From: Metellina segmentata
Lineage: Eukaryota > Arthropoda > Arachnida > Araneae > Tetragnathidae
DNA length: 64,000 bases
Assembly (NCBI GenBank): GCA_947359465.1
Contig: OX375873.1
Location: 40,024,437 to 40,088,436, forward strand
Direction: 5' to 3'
Numbering within the stretch: position 1 is the first letter of the stretch; each line of letters starts with the position of its first letter. Below the pieces are notes generated by a model. The model was not told where the DNA came from. It did not search any database and saw only the letters and a list, made by a program, of their open reading frames with translations. Positions 33,576-45,310 of this stretch are shown piece after piece. The translations under genes were made by a program, and so were the position numbers.

Positions 33576-34246
33576 GACGTAACTCGAGTGGTAGACACTG
33601 ACCAGGAAAGACGTAGCTAGGCTTTTTTGAACTCATATGTACTCGTAATAATGTAAATCGTATGTGTGATACCCTTATAGATAAATAAATGTAGAAAAAC
33701 ACCCCCGAATAAGCGTTATTCGTAGTAGAAGGGAGCCAATAATGGCTGTGGTGGAGGCCACTGTCACATTTGGTTCACATAACGGATTATTAAGTCTTTT
33801 GGACAGTATTGCCTTCAAAATTACTCTTGGAATACTGAACTTTATACGCATATATGAATTTATACAATACTAAATATAAATAAAACTGAATAAACTGCAT
33901 TTCGTATATTATGACGTCCAAGACGTTTTATCTCTTTAAAATGAAATATAGAACCTTAGATTCCCTAAAGACAGGCGATTTATCTTTCTTACTCGAAATT
34001 CATTTGGTTCATTCATTTTCTAAATTGAGAAGCATATTGAATTAACGTTCTTTGTATAGTTTTTTCTTTCGTTTACTGAAATTCCTATCGGTATAATGGC
34101 TACCGCACTTTTCTTTGCTAATCTCCATATTCAATTCTACGTAATTTCCCATATAACAACCAAATGAAAAGCCTTATTTCTTTTATTTTTCTAACGAGAA
34201 TATATATTGCTTGTTTATGTGCATGCATTCGATCTTTAAATGTTGT
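33576..34246. other. AT-rich non-coding stretch
   Basis: No gene is seen. CTTTAAATGTTGT at 34234-34246 is the left target duplication of the SINE cluster that follows. Confidence 0.5.
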
Positions 34247-34714
34247 ACGGATCTTTCTATTCGGGATAGAGCCCGGACAGTATCCACCAACCAGTCTGGT
34301 GGTTAAAGTGTTAGCCTCTATATCGGAAGGTTACTGGTTCGAATCCGGGTCAGTGCGTGAATGTTTGTGAGCGGCTGGTGCACCTTAAATCTGTCATGGC
34401 CGAAAGTCCTCACGTTGACTTGGAGTAGACGTTTGGAGAATGGGGTGCCAGCTCAGGTGTTACCTCGTCATCTGACCGTGGTTCAAAATTACGAGGTGTT
34501 GTCCTCGGATCTTTCCCTTAAGGGACTGATCCCGGACCGTCGTCAATAGCCCGTTGTGTTGCTCTAGTACGACGTTAACTAAAAAATTACCATTACCCGG
34601 ACCGTTGTCAATAGCCCGTTGTGTTGCTCTAGTACGACGTTAATCAAAAATTACCTTACCAACCCGGACCCTAGTCAATATCCTGTTGTGTTGCTCCAGT
34701 GTAATAATACCTAC
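34247..34714 (+). mobile_element. Composite SINE cluster, type A plus extra tails
   Basis: CTTTAAATGTTGT flanks this block exactly (34234-34246 and 34715-34727). Inside, 34247-34282 is a partial 3' domain (CGGATCTTTCTATTCGGG, AGCCCGGACAG). A full type A SINE begins near 34283 (CCACCAACCAGTCTGGTGG, GGTTCGAATCCGGGTCAGTG) and ends near 34595. Two further 3' domains follow. CCCGGAC starts the last 60-odd bases three times, at 34531, 34596 and 34663, each followed by GTCAATA, GTTGTGTTGCTC and an ACC-rich tail. Either SINEs nested repeatedly at CCCGGAC or the tail was copied in tandem. Confidence 0.9.
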
Positions 34715-34862
34715 CTTTAAATGTTGTCATAAATTTTATTCATGTTTCAATTATTTCACGAAACATATCTACTTACCTTTAAATGTGCTTTTAATTGCTC
34801 ATTAGATTATCGTTTTGAATTTAAAATCTGTTTCATACTGGGCTGTGTTTCATCTTGCGTTC

Positions 34863-36200
34863 GGCGCAACATGTACGTTTTTAAAACTTGCGCCATAAAA
34901 CCCCAAACAACCAATAGCCGATAAGTCAAATTAGTCTTTGTGTTGTTTAAAACGATAGTCGAGGGAAAATCCAAACACCCGCTTATGCCAAGAAAAACCA
35001 TCTTTACATTAAATATAGGACTGAGACTGAATACCTGAGAAGAAATTACCTGCTTTAGTAACCATTATTCGGTGATGAGCCTCCCTTCATTTTCCGAATT
35101 GAAATAAAGTTATTTCTGTGTTGCTAACTGCAGAAAAGTGTCGAGGCTTTCATCTTGTATGCCATTCCCCATATAACACCCTGCCGATTAGTTGGTCAAA
35201 TTATCCTTCGTGTAGTTAAAAATAACAGTTTAGGGACAATCCAGACTCACAGAAACTTTCAAGAAAGCCCATATTTCTAAATTTCAACTAAGTATTGTCC
35301 TACCACTTAATACCAATTAATTTTTCTGCTTAACCAATTTCCCCTGTCCGCTTAACGTCTTCACGTTGTTGTGTAAAGAAGGGCGATGGTCCGCGCTTCG
35401 TATCCCAATTTGAAATTAAAGTCCTTTCAGTATTGCTGACTTGGACAAAGATGGTCCTTGAGCCATTAAATCCCAATCCAGCCATCCTGTGCTGCCGACT
35501 GCTGAAAAGGGTTGAGGGCATTTACCTTTTATACAATTCCCTATATAACACCCTACCGAAAAGTAGATGGTCAAATTAGCCTTCGTGTAGTTAAAAGACT
35601 ATCGATAAATAAACCAAACACAGCTATTTATACATTTCCAAGAAAATCTATCTAAATTTTAGATAAATATTGAACTGCGATTGAATATACCAAAGAATTT
35701 TCCTGCTTAATAACCAATATTCGTTGGCCGCTCAACGTCTCCAAGTTCTATAAAGATGAGCGATGGGCTCTCAAATTGAGAGAGTCCTTTCAGTGTTGTT
35801 GACTTGGCAAAATATGGCCTTTGGGCCTTTAAAACGCAATCCAGCACGCCAGTTTTACTGACTATAGAATCTAAACGCTCGCGCGTTTACCGCGTATGCA
35901 ACTTTCCACATAACACCCAACCGATAAACCTCAAAGTTGGCCAAATTAGCCTTCGTGTTGTTAAAAACGACTGTCGAGGGACAATCCAAACGCACTACAA
36001 TTTTCAAGAAAACCCATCTTTCTAAATATCACTTAAATATTGAACTGCGACTGAATACCGAAGAGAATTTACCTGCTTAATAACCGATATCCGGTGGCCG
36101 CTTAACGTCTCCAAATTGCCGTATAAAGAAGGGCGATGGGCTGCCCTTCAGCTCCCAAATTGAAATAAAGTCCTTTCAATGTTGCTGACTGCAGAAAAGA
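34863..36200 (+). repeat. Degenerate repeat, ~270-375-bp period
   Basis: CAAATTAGCCTTCGTGTAGT or a close form occurs at 34927, 35197, 35572 and 35942. It is followed each time by a GGGACAATCCAAAC-like block, TTTCAAGAAA, an AAATATTGAACTGCGA-like block, CTGCTTAATAACC and AAGAAGGGCGATGG. Diverged copies of the dispersed motif sit inside at about 34863-34915, 35440-35484 and 35803-35850. Short open frames (60-73 codons) over it are not conserved between units. Confidence 0.75.
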
Positions 36201-38872
36201 GTCGAAGCATTTACCTTTTTTTAATTTTAAATTTACGGGAGACTTTATTTTTCTTGAACTTTTTTTAATGAAAAGGATTGGCTTTCAATGGGAAATGATG
36301 ATTCAGCGACTGAAAAGAATCTCATGCCTTTCACTTTTACGTAATGGACTGTACACCATTTAATGAAATGACTTTTTCAATTGCTTTTTTTTTATCTTAT
36401 TTTCCCCCTTTCATATGCGACTCTCATATACGTCTTCAAGACTAGATTCCATTTTTCTACGGTATAATTTCTTCGAGAATTTTAACTCTTTAAGGACTTC
36501 TTTCTCTCTTGGAGGATACTTTTGCTTATCCGTACCTGAATGGTATCAAACTCTTCTCGGTTCGTGTGCAAGTTTCAGATTTCTTTACCCCCTTTACAAG
36601 ATGGTTTCATTCAGTTAAGACGCTTTATTTAAAGCAAAGACGGTGACCTCTAACGCGTTGCTGGAGCAGGAAGATGATTATTTTAATGGTTAGGTGCTCC
36701 CCAATGTTAGTAGGTTAAGTGTGCTTAGGCGCAGAAGAGATACTCTCCTTGAGTGTTAGATGGCGTGCGAGACAAATTGTGTCTGAAAGGTGGAGTTAAG
36801 TGAAGGGTTTAAAAAAGTCAGTAAGGTTTTCAATCATACTTTTAGTACTTCTACCTCACCGTAATCATATATTCCCATTTGTAATAAGTTAATCGATAGT
36901 TTATATGGTTTTATTTTGTTTAAAACTTTTGAGGATTTGCGATTCAGCTACTTATTTGCGAATGTCGTATAATCAATTGAATATTTACATGTTTACCGGA
37001 TTATTTAGTTTATGTTAATTGTACTATTATTCGCTGATATATAAGCAATTTTTGGAACTTATATGGAAATGTCGAATAGCCAGTTTCACCGGATATTTTT
37101 TATTATGTTGATTTCCATTAGATTTACAGTATCTGCAATTTTGCTATTGATTTGTAAATTTCGGTTAGCCGATTCATATAATTCTGCAGATTATTTAATT
37201 TAAGTTGACTGCTTTAAGATTTGGTAATAGCTCTAGGCTAAAATCGCAGGCACCAAATTTGCAAGTGTTGGATAATCAATGGGATATTTATTTATTCACT
37301 GGATTATTTAGTATATGTTGGACTTCTTTCGAATCTGTCAATACCAAAGAGTAACAATTGATTTCTAGATGTTGACTAGTAATTGGATATTGATATATTC
37401 ACCAGATTAATAAGTCTTAATTATCGCATAGGATGAAACTTTTTCAAAGTTCCAATGGTCATTGAAAGTCCTTGAATTTATTTTTCCAAATTAGGGGGCT
37501 TTTGAAAAGTCCTTGAAAATGACTGTGCGGAACTTGATAAAAAAAAGTCCTTGAAAGTACTTTACTTTTTGACTAGTACAAAATTGTGTAATTTTGTCTT
37601 GCGTTGGAACTTGTCCAGACTAGTTTCCTTCATGGCAGGTGCACCATTTGAGCGCTTTGACACCGCGTGACATATATCAGACTTACCACATTTGAAGGCA
37701 TGGGTAAAGAAAATAAAGTAAAAAAAACTTGTTGGGTTTTTTTTTTGTCACATTTTTTTTTCTACATTTTTTTTTCTAATTGATGATTTTTGCATATACC
37801 TTGTTTTAGGTCGTTATAAAAAAATTCAGGTCCTTAAATTTTTGTTGCTTTTGAAAAGTTCTTGAAATTTCTTGAACGGTTAAAGGTGTGAGAACCATGA
37901 TATTTACAAAATCGAGACTACTTTTTATGCAGTTTTTATTTACAAATAATTTTGTGAAATAACAGCGCGTAAAGTAAATAACTCAGTGTTTTATTTATTC
38001 TTGGTAGATTTAGCGTTATTGATAATCTTTATATATTTATAAAATCTTATTAGCTGAAGATTTTGAATTTTCTTTTCTTTTTCAGCTGACGTTCTACAGT
38101 ATAAATTTTGATTTTAATACTACTGTACAAGAGTGGACCAAGAAACACTAGCTCATTCCTTGAGCCACATACGGTTAGTATCCCTAAAAATATTTATTTG
38201 TGTATTGTGTGTGTAATTTATTGTTCAAAATTTGTTAATTTCTTTAATGCCTTCTGCATAAATCCAAAGAACTTTATCACTTATGAATTTATGTATTATA
38301 TTATTGCAAATCAGAATAACTTTACATGTGATCAAGGAAATGCAAGCGAAATGTTATATCTTTATTTTTGAAACGACGTGTTGAATTGAAATTACTCATT
38401 TATAAAAACAGATACAATGACGTGTATAATGAAATGTGACTTAAATTGCTTTAAAGAGACATTAAATATTTCTTGATGGTTAGGAAGACATCTAAATATT
38501 TAACTTAAATAAATTATTTCTCGTTTAAAACTGGAGGAAAGGGATAAGCTGCAAAATTGATTCATTCCTGATTCTATCAAGCTATAGTGTTTTAATTTAG
38601 CAACTCAGAACTACGAAATTCCCAACGACCGTGTCTAGAGTTAGCAGGGAATATTCTAAACTATTCTTCAATCATTAAAATTTAAAGAATATTCGAGAAT
38701 TTTCTATTTTAAGCCTCATTTCCAGAAAATTGCAATTATTGATTATAAAAATGAAACTGATGCTTGTTTTATGTATTAAGCGCTGTTTTACAATTATTTT
38801 ATATTGAAGACCATGATGCTTTTTTCGTATATTTTGAACTATACTGCTAAGTTTAGAAGAATGATATGCAAT
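36201..38872. other. AT-rich non-coding stretch
   Basis: No gene is seen. Around 37440-37880 AAAGTCCTTGAAA-like strings recur in both halves of a 450-bp stretch, which may be an undefined MITE. Elsewhere only short AT-rich frames occur. Confidence 0.45.
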
Positions 38873-39199
38873 GCCGACCAACCGGTCTGGTTGTTAAGGT
38901 GTTAGCCTCTATATCGGTAGGTTCCTGGTTTTAATCCGGGTCAATGCGTGGATATTTGTAAGCGTATTGTGTACAGACGACTGCTGCACCTTAAATCTGT
39001 CGTGGACGAAAGTCCTCACGTTGGGTTGCTTTGAAAGTTTGGAGAGTGGGGTTCCCCGTGCTCAGGTGTTGCCTCGTCATCTGACCGTGGTTCAAAATTA
39101 CGTGGTGTGGTCCTCATTTCACTTGGAGAATTGATTCCGGACCGTCGTCAATAGCCCGTTGTGTTGCTCTAGTACGACGTCAATTAAAATTACCTTGCC
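38873..39199 (+). mobile_element. SINE, type A
   Basis: GCCGACCAACCGGTCTGG, TTAAGGTGTTAGCC, a damaged B-box (GGTTTTAATCCGGGTCA), the shared body with GGAGAGTGGGG and CTGACCGTGG, then CCGTCGTCAATAGCCCG and AGTACGACGTCAATTAAAA. The GATCTTTCCC stem-loop is partly lost (CCTCATTTCACTTGG). I see no clear target duplication. Confidence 0.93.
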
Positions 39200-41024
39200 A
39201 TGACAGTCAATATGCCCCATATTTCTGCATATAGTTGTGCAACGTACGTATTAAACTATTGGTTGGAGATTCATTACAAACGAATTCTTTGAGTGAACTA
39301 GAAAGTAACTGCACTCATATTGTCAAAGAATTAGTTAATATTTTGAGCACAACTTGAAAAGAGCAGGCAACAAAAATGGCTGAAATAGTTACTTTTTCTT
39401 CATTTCGAATACTTGCCCTACATTTTTAAATTGGTGTTTTTTTTTTATAATTGTACTCGAGCATTAATTGAAAAATATATCGCATGGCATTTTTTATTTT
39501 TATGTCAAAAGAAGACAATGCGCTATTATTTTCTTCTTTGAGATTATTCTGGAAAATATTTTTCAAAATATTATTACCAAGAAATGGGCATCTCTAGCCG
39601 TGACCAAATGGACCAAAACTCAAGATTTGCAGATAGTGACTCCGCCCATATTGTCCTTCTATTTAATTTAATATTCTATGATATATGCCAACGATTTATA
39701 ATACTTTATAACAAAACCATAATATTCGAAATTATTTCCATGAGTTTAACTTGAAAATACACTTGACTAAGTTCAAAACTAAACCCGTTGAAATTAAATT
39801 AATCTGTTCAAATTTTTTCCTTCCTTAATGCACATCAGTGTTATTCGTGATGGCGTAGTAATGTGTCGCAGCACTGCGATTGAAAATCGCTGGTCTACAA
39901 ATCCGTAAAAATCAAATTTTATAATTCATCCTAGAAGAATGTTCTAACACCTAGTAGAATGTTCTAACACCCACCTTTTTAGATGCCATTGACGCTTGAC
40001 TTCCAGCCCATAATTTCAACCCCTGGTTAGAATTGCTGAAACGATTCCCGTTTTCAGTACCTGAGAATTATCGACGAATTCATATGCTACGTTTGGTAAA
40101 TCAGACTCCATATTTAACATCAGACGTGCTTCGTGTCTCCTATAGTTTACCTCCACCTCCAAAAACTCCTCGAAACCTCCGATTATTTTTAATTAATCCC
40201 ATTAGGCCATTCTCTCCCACCATCGAGCGAGGCGGAAGGCCGTTCCTCTTTTTCCACCGTTCCTTTTTTCATTAAGTCTCGCGTTTCCATAATTTGAAAA
40301 CTTTGATTCCCGTTCATCGGGATATTGAGGTTGTGCCGTAAATGTGGTGAAAAATCGCTTTCTCGGGTAAAACAGATTTCCCCGCTAACGGCCCCATTTA
40401 CGACCCCGGGCATCCACTTCCCAAATGGGGAAGTTCTGAAATGGGAAGAAATCTCGTTTTACCCGTAACGATTCGCGTATCGCCCCAGCCGTAAGTCACC
40501 CAAACGGCCATTTTGTTTTGCAGAGGTGGGTGATGAGGCCCCTTCTCGGCGTAGGCCCGCGCACTATTTTCCTCCGCTTGATGGGGCGCACGGAGACAGG
40601 AAATGCAGCGCGCATTCCGTTTGATGAAGGCTTTTATCCATTTAGTCGTTTACTTCATTGTGTAAATAAAATCCCGTAACGGATGGAGGGTTATTAGGAT
40701 TGTCATCTTCATGACTCCGAACGTCGGATTCGGTTGTTTGGTGAAGTTAAGTGGGTGCACCTGCAAGAGGTAGGTGCGCACCGTTAAATGAGGCAATTTA
40801 ATTTTAAAGTGTGTGAAATGTATAATAGTTCTATGTAGTTTTGATTTTGAATGAAGTTTTATGTTAAAACAAGGTTTTCACAGCCTTTAAATTCCTTAAT
40901 ATTTTCTGAGTTCTAAAATAGTCTGAAAGTTCTCCGTCTCCACAAAAAAATATTGCATACTTAATTTCACTTGCCTTTAAAATACCAACATCATAAACCT
41001 TTTGACTACGGCTATAGATATAAC
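39200..41024. other. Non-coding stretch with a GC-richer island
   Basis: The part from 40030 to 40760 is GC-richer and repeat-poor. Near 39840-39893, read on the minus strand, CCAGCGATTTTCAATCGCAG and GCGACACATTA resemble a hAT end (usually CAGCGGTTCTCAA), but its partner is missing. No gene is seen. Confidence 0.4.
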
Positions 41025-41255
41025 TGGCGCGATTCTTGTAACTTTAAAGGTACAACTTCTGTAACGGCCATAATAGTCTGAATTCTTTCTTGACGTTATT
41101 CCTATAACTTTCAAGGTACAACTTCTGTAACGGCCATAGTCTGAATTATTTCTTGACGTTATTCCTATAACTTTCAAGGTACAACTGACGTACTGGCCGT
41201 TGTCTAAGTTCTTTTTTGCCGCGATCATGGTACAATTGCTATACCGGCCATAGTC
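41025..41255 (-). repeat. Tandem repeat, 63-66-bp unit
   Basis: AAGGTACAACTTCTGTAACG occurs at 41047 and 41113, a related AAGGTACAACTGACGTACTG at 41176, and a worn copy (ATGGTACAATTGC) near 41226. Because the spacing is a multiple of three, a minus-strand frame of 83 codons stays open and repeats SCTLKVIGITSR-like residues. This looks like a by-product of the repeat length rather than a gene. Confidence 0.8.
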
Positions 41256-41637
41256 TCGAGGTTAATGCTTGTACTAGTCGTCAATACTCGAGGGCACAAT
41301 GTATGCAGGTTAGCTAAAAATTTATATTTTTAAAATCAGTTCCGAGACCACCCAACCGTAACTGAAAGTAAATCTATTGCGATCTATGTGAAATGCAGTC
41401 TTAAAAACAGCTTAGTCTGTCTGAATTGTCTTAAAAACAGCTTAGTGAAGGACTTGATGCCTCATTTTTTTCTTCTGCCTGAAGAATGGGACCCTGTAAA
41501 ATGATTGCCTATATTCGGTGATTTCGTGATTTAATTTATGAAATTTGTTTCTCCGTCCATCTACTGCAAAACATTTGTTTTTCTGTTTTTATGCCTTGAT
41601 CTTGTTCAAACATTAAGAGTTGGCATAAATGCGCTAT
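41256..41637. other. Non-coding stretch, no gene seen
   Basis: CTTAAAAACAGCTTAGT occurs twice close together near 41400-41447. Nothing else stands out. Confidence 0.45.
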
Positions 41638-41650
41638 AAAATGAAGCAAC

Positions 41651-41962
41651 GCCGCCCAAGTGGTATAGTGGATAAAGCACTCTGCTCCCACGCTTTGGGT
41701 TCGTGGTTCGATTCCCGACTAGGGCGGCTACTGCCCTAGGGCTGGTTGTATGTGATGCCCGAGGAAGAAGTCAGACTCCCGCCCAAGTGGTTTCTCACCA
41801 AAAAGTGGATAGCTGCACCCGTTATGTCTTTACCAGTGATCAATAATTTGTGTGTTTGTAAAATAAAAACCTGTATTCTTCTTCTGTGTCTGTCCTACCT
41901 TCAGATCACTGGGCCTGATCTCGTGTTTCACAGTTCAGGAGACACACTTCAACAACAACAAC
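41651..41962 (+). mobile_element. SINE, type C, with full tRNA-like head
   Basis: The 13-bp target duplication AAAATGAAGCAAC is perfect (41638-41650 and 41963-41975). The head keeps acceptor-like ends, GCCGCCC at the start and GGGCGGC about 70 bases on, with GTGGTATAGTGGATAAAGCAC as D arm and GGTTCGATTCC as a perfect B-box. The T stem no longer pairs fully, so it is a SINE head and not a working tRNA gene. The body (CTGCCCTAGGGC, GAGGAAGAAGTCAGACTCCC) is unrelated to the type A/B body. The tail is CAACAACAACAACA. The intact duplication suggests a young insertion. Confidence 0.95.
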
Positions 41963-41975
41963 AAAATGAAGCAAC

Positions 41976-44579
41976 TTTCGGTTCATTTTCTGGGACCTCT
42001 GTTGTCATGATGTGCATGTTAATTCGTTAGGCATCCAACTGAGTGACTTGTAGTCCACTGTGGTATCCCTATGAGCCGCAATCTAACGAGGTGTACAGTC
42101 CAACCTAACCTTGTCGTGCTCTAGACTTCTTGATTCAATCCGAGTCAAGAAGTATAGGTTGTAAAATAAACGTAATTGGGATTTTCGAACTGCAAAGGAA
42201 TAACAAATATTAATCCAGACACCCTTGACATAATAGCTGTATATATCAGTAAGCCTACGGGTGTTTAAAAATCATTCGAAATAGTTTTTTATTTTAGTGT
42301 TTATAAGAGCCCTTACAAAACCGTAATATTTGCTGAATATCCTTTTAAAGAAGTTTTTACGTCTTAATTTTTTGCTAGAGTACGGCACATCTTTATTTTG
42401 CGTGCATTCAAAATCCAATTTCAATGATACTCCTCCAAGGTCAAGTGTTATCAAAAATCAATGGCATAATTTATTTATGTTTGCTAAAAATTACAAGTTT
42501 TTACTGGGTCCATGAGACCGAAATATAGCAATCATGAGTTAATTCGCGAGTTTGAAACTTACAATTTTTCAGAAATGTAGCCAAAAAATGAAAAACTGCT
42601 TTTAAAAGCCTTTGCTTGAAGTATGGGTATCCTGTAATATATATCCTTATTCGTCCTGATTGTAATTGCAAAAGTTCAGGGATTGTTGCGAAATTAAAAT
42701 ATATTCATAACCGAATAGGTTTATAAAAATAAGCAAACTTCACTTTTTCCTTCATCTAGAATTTTTAAAGTGTACCAGGGAATGACAGTTTATAAAAGTA
42801 AAAGTGCAGATATCGAACTGTTTTTACAAATTGTCCTTATAAAACTAGTTATGTAGTCTTGAGAGATATTTTAGAAGACAGCAGTTTAAACGTTGTGTTG
42901 TGAATCATTTCAAAAGAGGATGTGGAAATATATTTTTGTAAAAGAAATTGCTGAGCTTGAGTAAATTTTAATTTTTTTTCCTATTACTTTTATCTGTAGG
43001 GCGGTAACTAAAGCACTGTTCTGCGTTACTTTCCTGTCACAAGTGTCGTCACATCTATCTTTACGCGGGGTTCTAGTTCTTACTTTTTCACTTTCGATAC
43101 AATAAGTTTCATATATGACAGGTATAAATCAAGATTTTTTTACTACTTTAATATTAGAAAAACCATTTATAAACGCTTTCAGGTAGCAGCTAATCTCGGT
43201 TTTAAAGATTTACCGTGTCTGGAAGATTAATTATTCATGAAAGATTAATATTCCTTGACTCGAGTCCGAGAGAATGTAAAAAAATATTTACTGACAGCTG
43301 AATCTGTAGAATTAATTCACCGCAGAAAAAAAATTGTTTTTAATCTTTTTCTGTAAATATATTTAGTTGCACATAAAGTATGTTACTCTCCTGTTTTTAA
43401 AAATAATTTTATTTCAATTTCATGCGCTTCACTTGGATTTTTTCCTACCATTTCCGCTTCAAAATATGACTGACGAAAGAAAAGCCCTAATGCCATATAA
43501 TGTATTTCTTTAAAAGGTCTTTACCAATAGTATTCCATCATGTTAGATTGTAACATTTTTTTGTCTATTTAATATTTTTCTGGTCCTTTCTGCTCGGTCT
43601 TTTTCTATTCAAAAACGTTGCATTTGGATGTTCACTTTTTATAGCGGCTACAAAATGTCTTTTAAGTCTGATTTATTGTCGAATGAAAGAAAAAATTCTG
43701 GCCATTCCGTGATGCTTTAAAAAAGGAATAAAACGAGATTCGAATGTCACCCAGATCCCGACTTCTCGTTCTCATCGAAGGGGTTGCTTTCAATTCCTTT
43801 AAAAGCCACCGAAATTTTGGAACGATTTTGCTCGAAAGATCGGCGGAAATTATTCTTATTCTTAAATCGAATTACTTGCGAGCATTTCGAATTCAGCAGC
43901 TCCTGACGTGTGAACTCGCCTTTTCGTTTTTTATGTTTTAGTGTGAAATATTTTTTTACCTCCAATTTTTTATATGCAGTATTCATGAAGCAGACAGACT
44001 GGTGTATGCGTTTTACCATTTTTATTTCAATATTTTGTTTGTGCGATTTAGTATGAACTGTGTTGAAATAGTGATTGAATTTGTGTTACAAGTGTGTTGT
44101 ACAAATAGAAAAATAGTCGTAGAAAGTGTTCAATCGGTGTGTAAGATCTATTTTCTAAGTCATAATTTTTTAAATTATTATGACTCGCGAATATTTAATT
44201 TAGAATATGAAATATTTTCGTTGATTAATGTAAATTATTATTAGTGTTGAAAACACTGACACATAAATTATCGAGTACCTCTGGTTTAAATTTGTCGCAG
44301 TTTTGGCGATGTTTGGTATATAATTTTAATATGAAGAGCATGTTGTGTTGAGATTAAATTCATCTGGCATGCCAAGTTACTCCACGTTTTACGAAAGTGG
44401 TTATCAAAACACTAGCGCCCTCGTTTAACTTTTCATAAAAATTCTCTCAAACGTTGGACATTTTTCAATTCTTGAAGTTTTTATCTTATTTTACAATGAC
44501 TGTTAAAATTAATTTTGAATGCAGATTCCTCAATTACTATTCCAATTATAAATTTTAACAAAACTCTCAAGGAATTATA
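41976..44579. other. AT-rich non-coding stretch
   Basis: No gene is seen. ACTTCTTGATT and AGTCAAGAAGT at about 42126-42152 form a short stem-loop. Confidence 0.5.
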
Positions 44580-45215
44580 GTGGGAAATAGGAGGGATTTC
44601 ATCATGTTAAACTCGCATCTGAACATTGCCGAAAGAAGTGGTAATATACAGGTAGTAGACAATAATATGAACATCCATTTGAAATCCGTAGTTCGTCCTT
44701 GCTGTACAGCTACACCCCTTAGCACACCTAGTGGCACTGAAACCAGAAGTGTCAGTCTATTAGCAGCAATCGTACGGGTTTGTGAACATTCTGCTAGCAG
44801 TCGAACGCCGTTATGTCCGACATCTCAGAAATTTAAAATGGCATGATCATTGGAGCGTGGATTGCTGAAGCATCAGTGACAAACACAGCTAATCTTATGA
44901 GCGTTGCAAAAAACACTACGTCAATTGTTATGATAGCCTACACAAAATGTGGTAGGACTCCATCTTTGAAATCGGGACGAAAGTCAAATCTCTCCGAGCT
45001 GAATCACCCTTCTCCAGAATCTGTATCAAACAAATCTATGCAACGGAAGCTGCATTCTGCGAACATTCATGGCAGAACCGCTATTCCCAAACCATTGGTT
45101 ACACCGCGTATTACTCTTCGAAGCGACAACAATAGCCCCAAGAGCACAGACTGGTCACAGCTATTGTAGAGACAAGTCTGGTCTGACAAATCAGATTTTA
45201 CATAATTTGAGTTGC
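44580..45215 (+). pseudogene. Tc1-like transposase N-terminal half, decayed
   Basis: The natural start is probably ATG at 44813: MSDISEI, then TAA where a glutamine codon is usual, then NGMIIGAW. The frame continues with the paired helix-turn-helix: SVTNTANLMSVAKNTTS, MIAYTKCGRTPSL, a GRKSNLSE linker, then VSNKSMQRKLHSANIHGR, typical of the second DNA-binding helix set of Tc1 transposases. After DWSQLL a TAG intervenes, but the same frame goes on to WSDKSDFT near 45180-45202, the region of the first catalytic aspartate. The catalytic remainder is missing. The 88-codon frame upstream (44580-44846) looks like the Tc1 leader. The Helitron starts about 100 bp downstream. Confidence 0.85.
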
Positions 45216-45310
45216 TCAGAAGTCAATGCAGTTCCTTCAGCAACAATTGCAGAAGTCAATGCAAATTGTTCCGAGTCCAGAAAACAAAAATTGAGAAAAT
45301 TTATGTTTTA

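Noticed and set aside
37430..37890. Possible MITE with AAAGTCCTTGAAA repeats
   Set aside because: The repeats are suggestive, but I could not find matching inverted ends or a target duplication, so borders cannot be given.
39840..39893. Possible hAT end with GCGACACATTA on the minus strand
   Set aside because: It resembles known ends but stands alone, and a partner and target duplication are missing.
41651..41725. Possible tRNA gene
   Set aside because: The acceptor ends pair and the B-box is perfect, but the T stem does not pair. The sequence continues into a SINE body and tail bounded by a target duplication.
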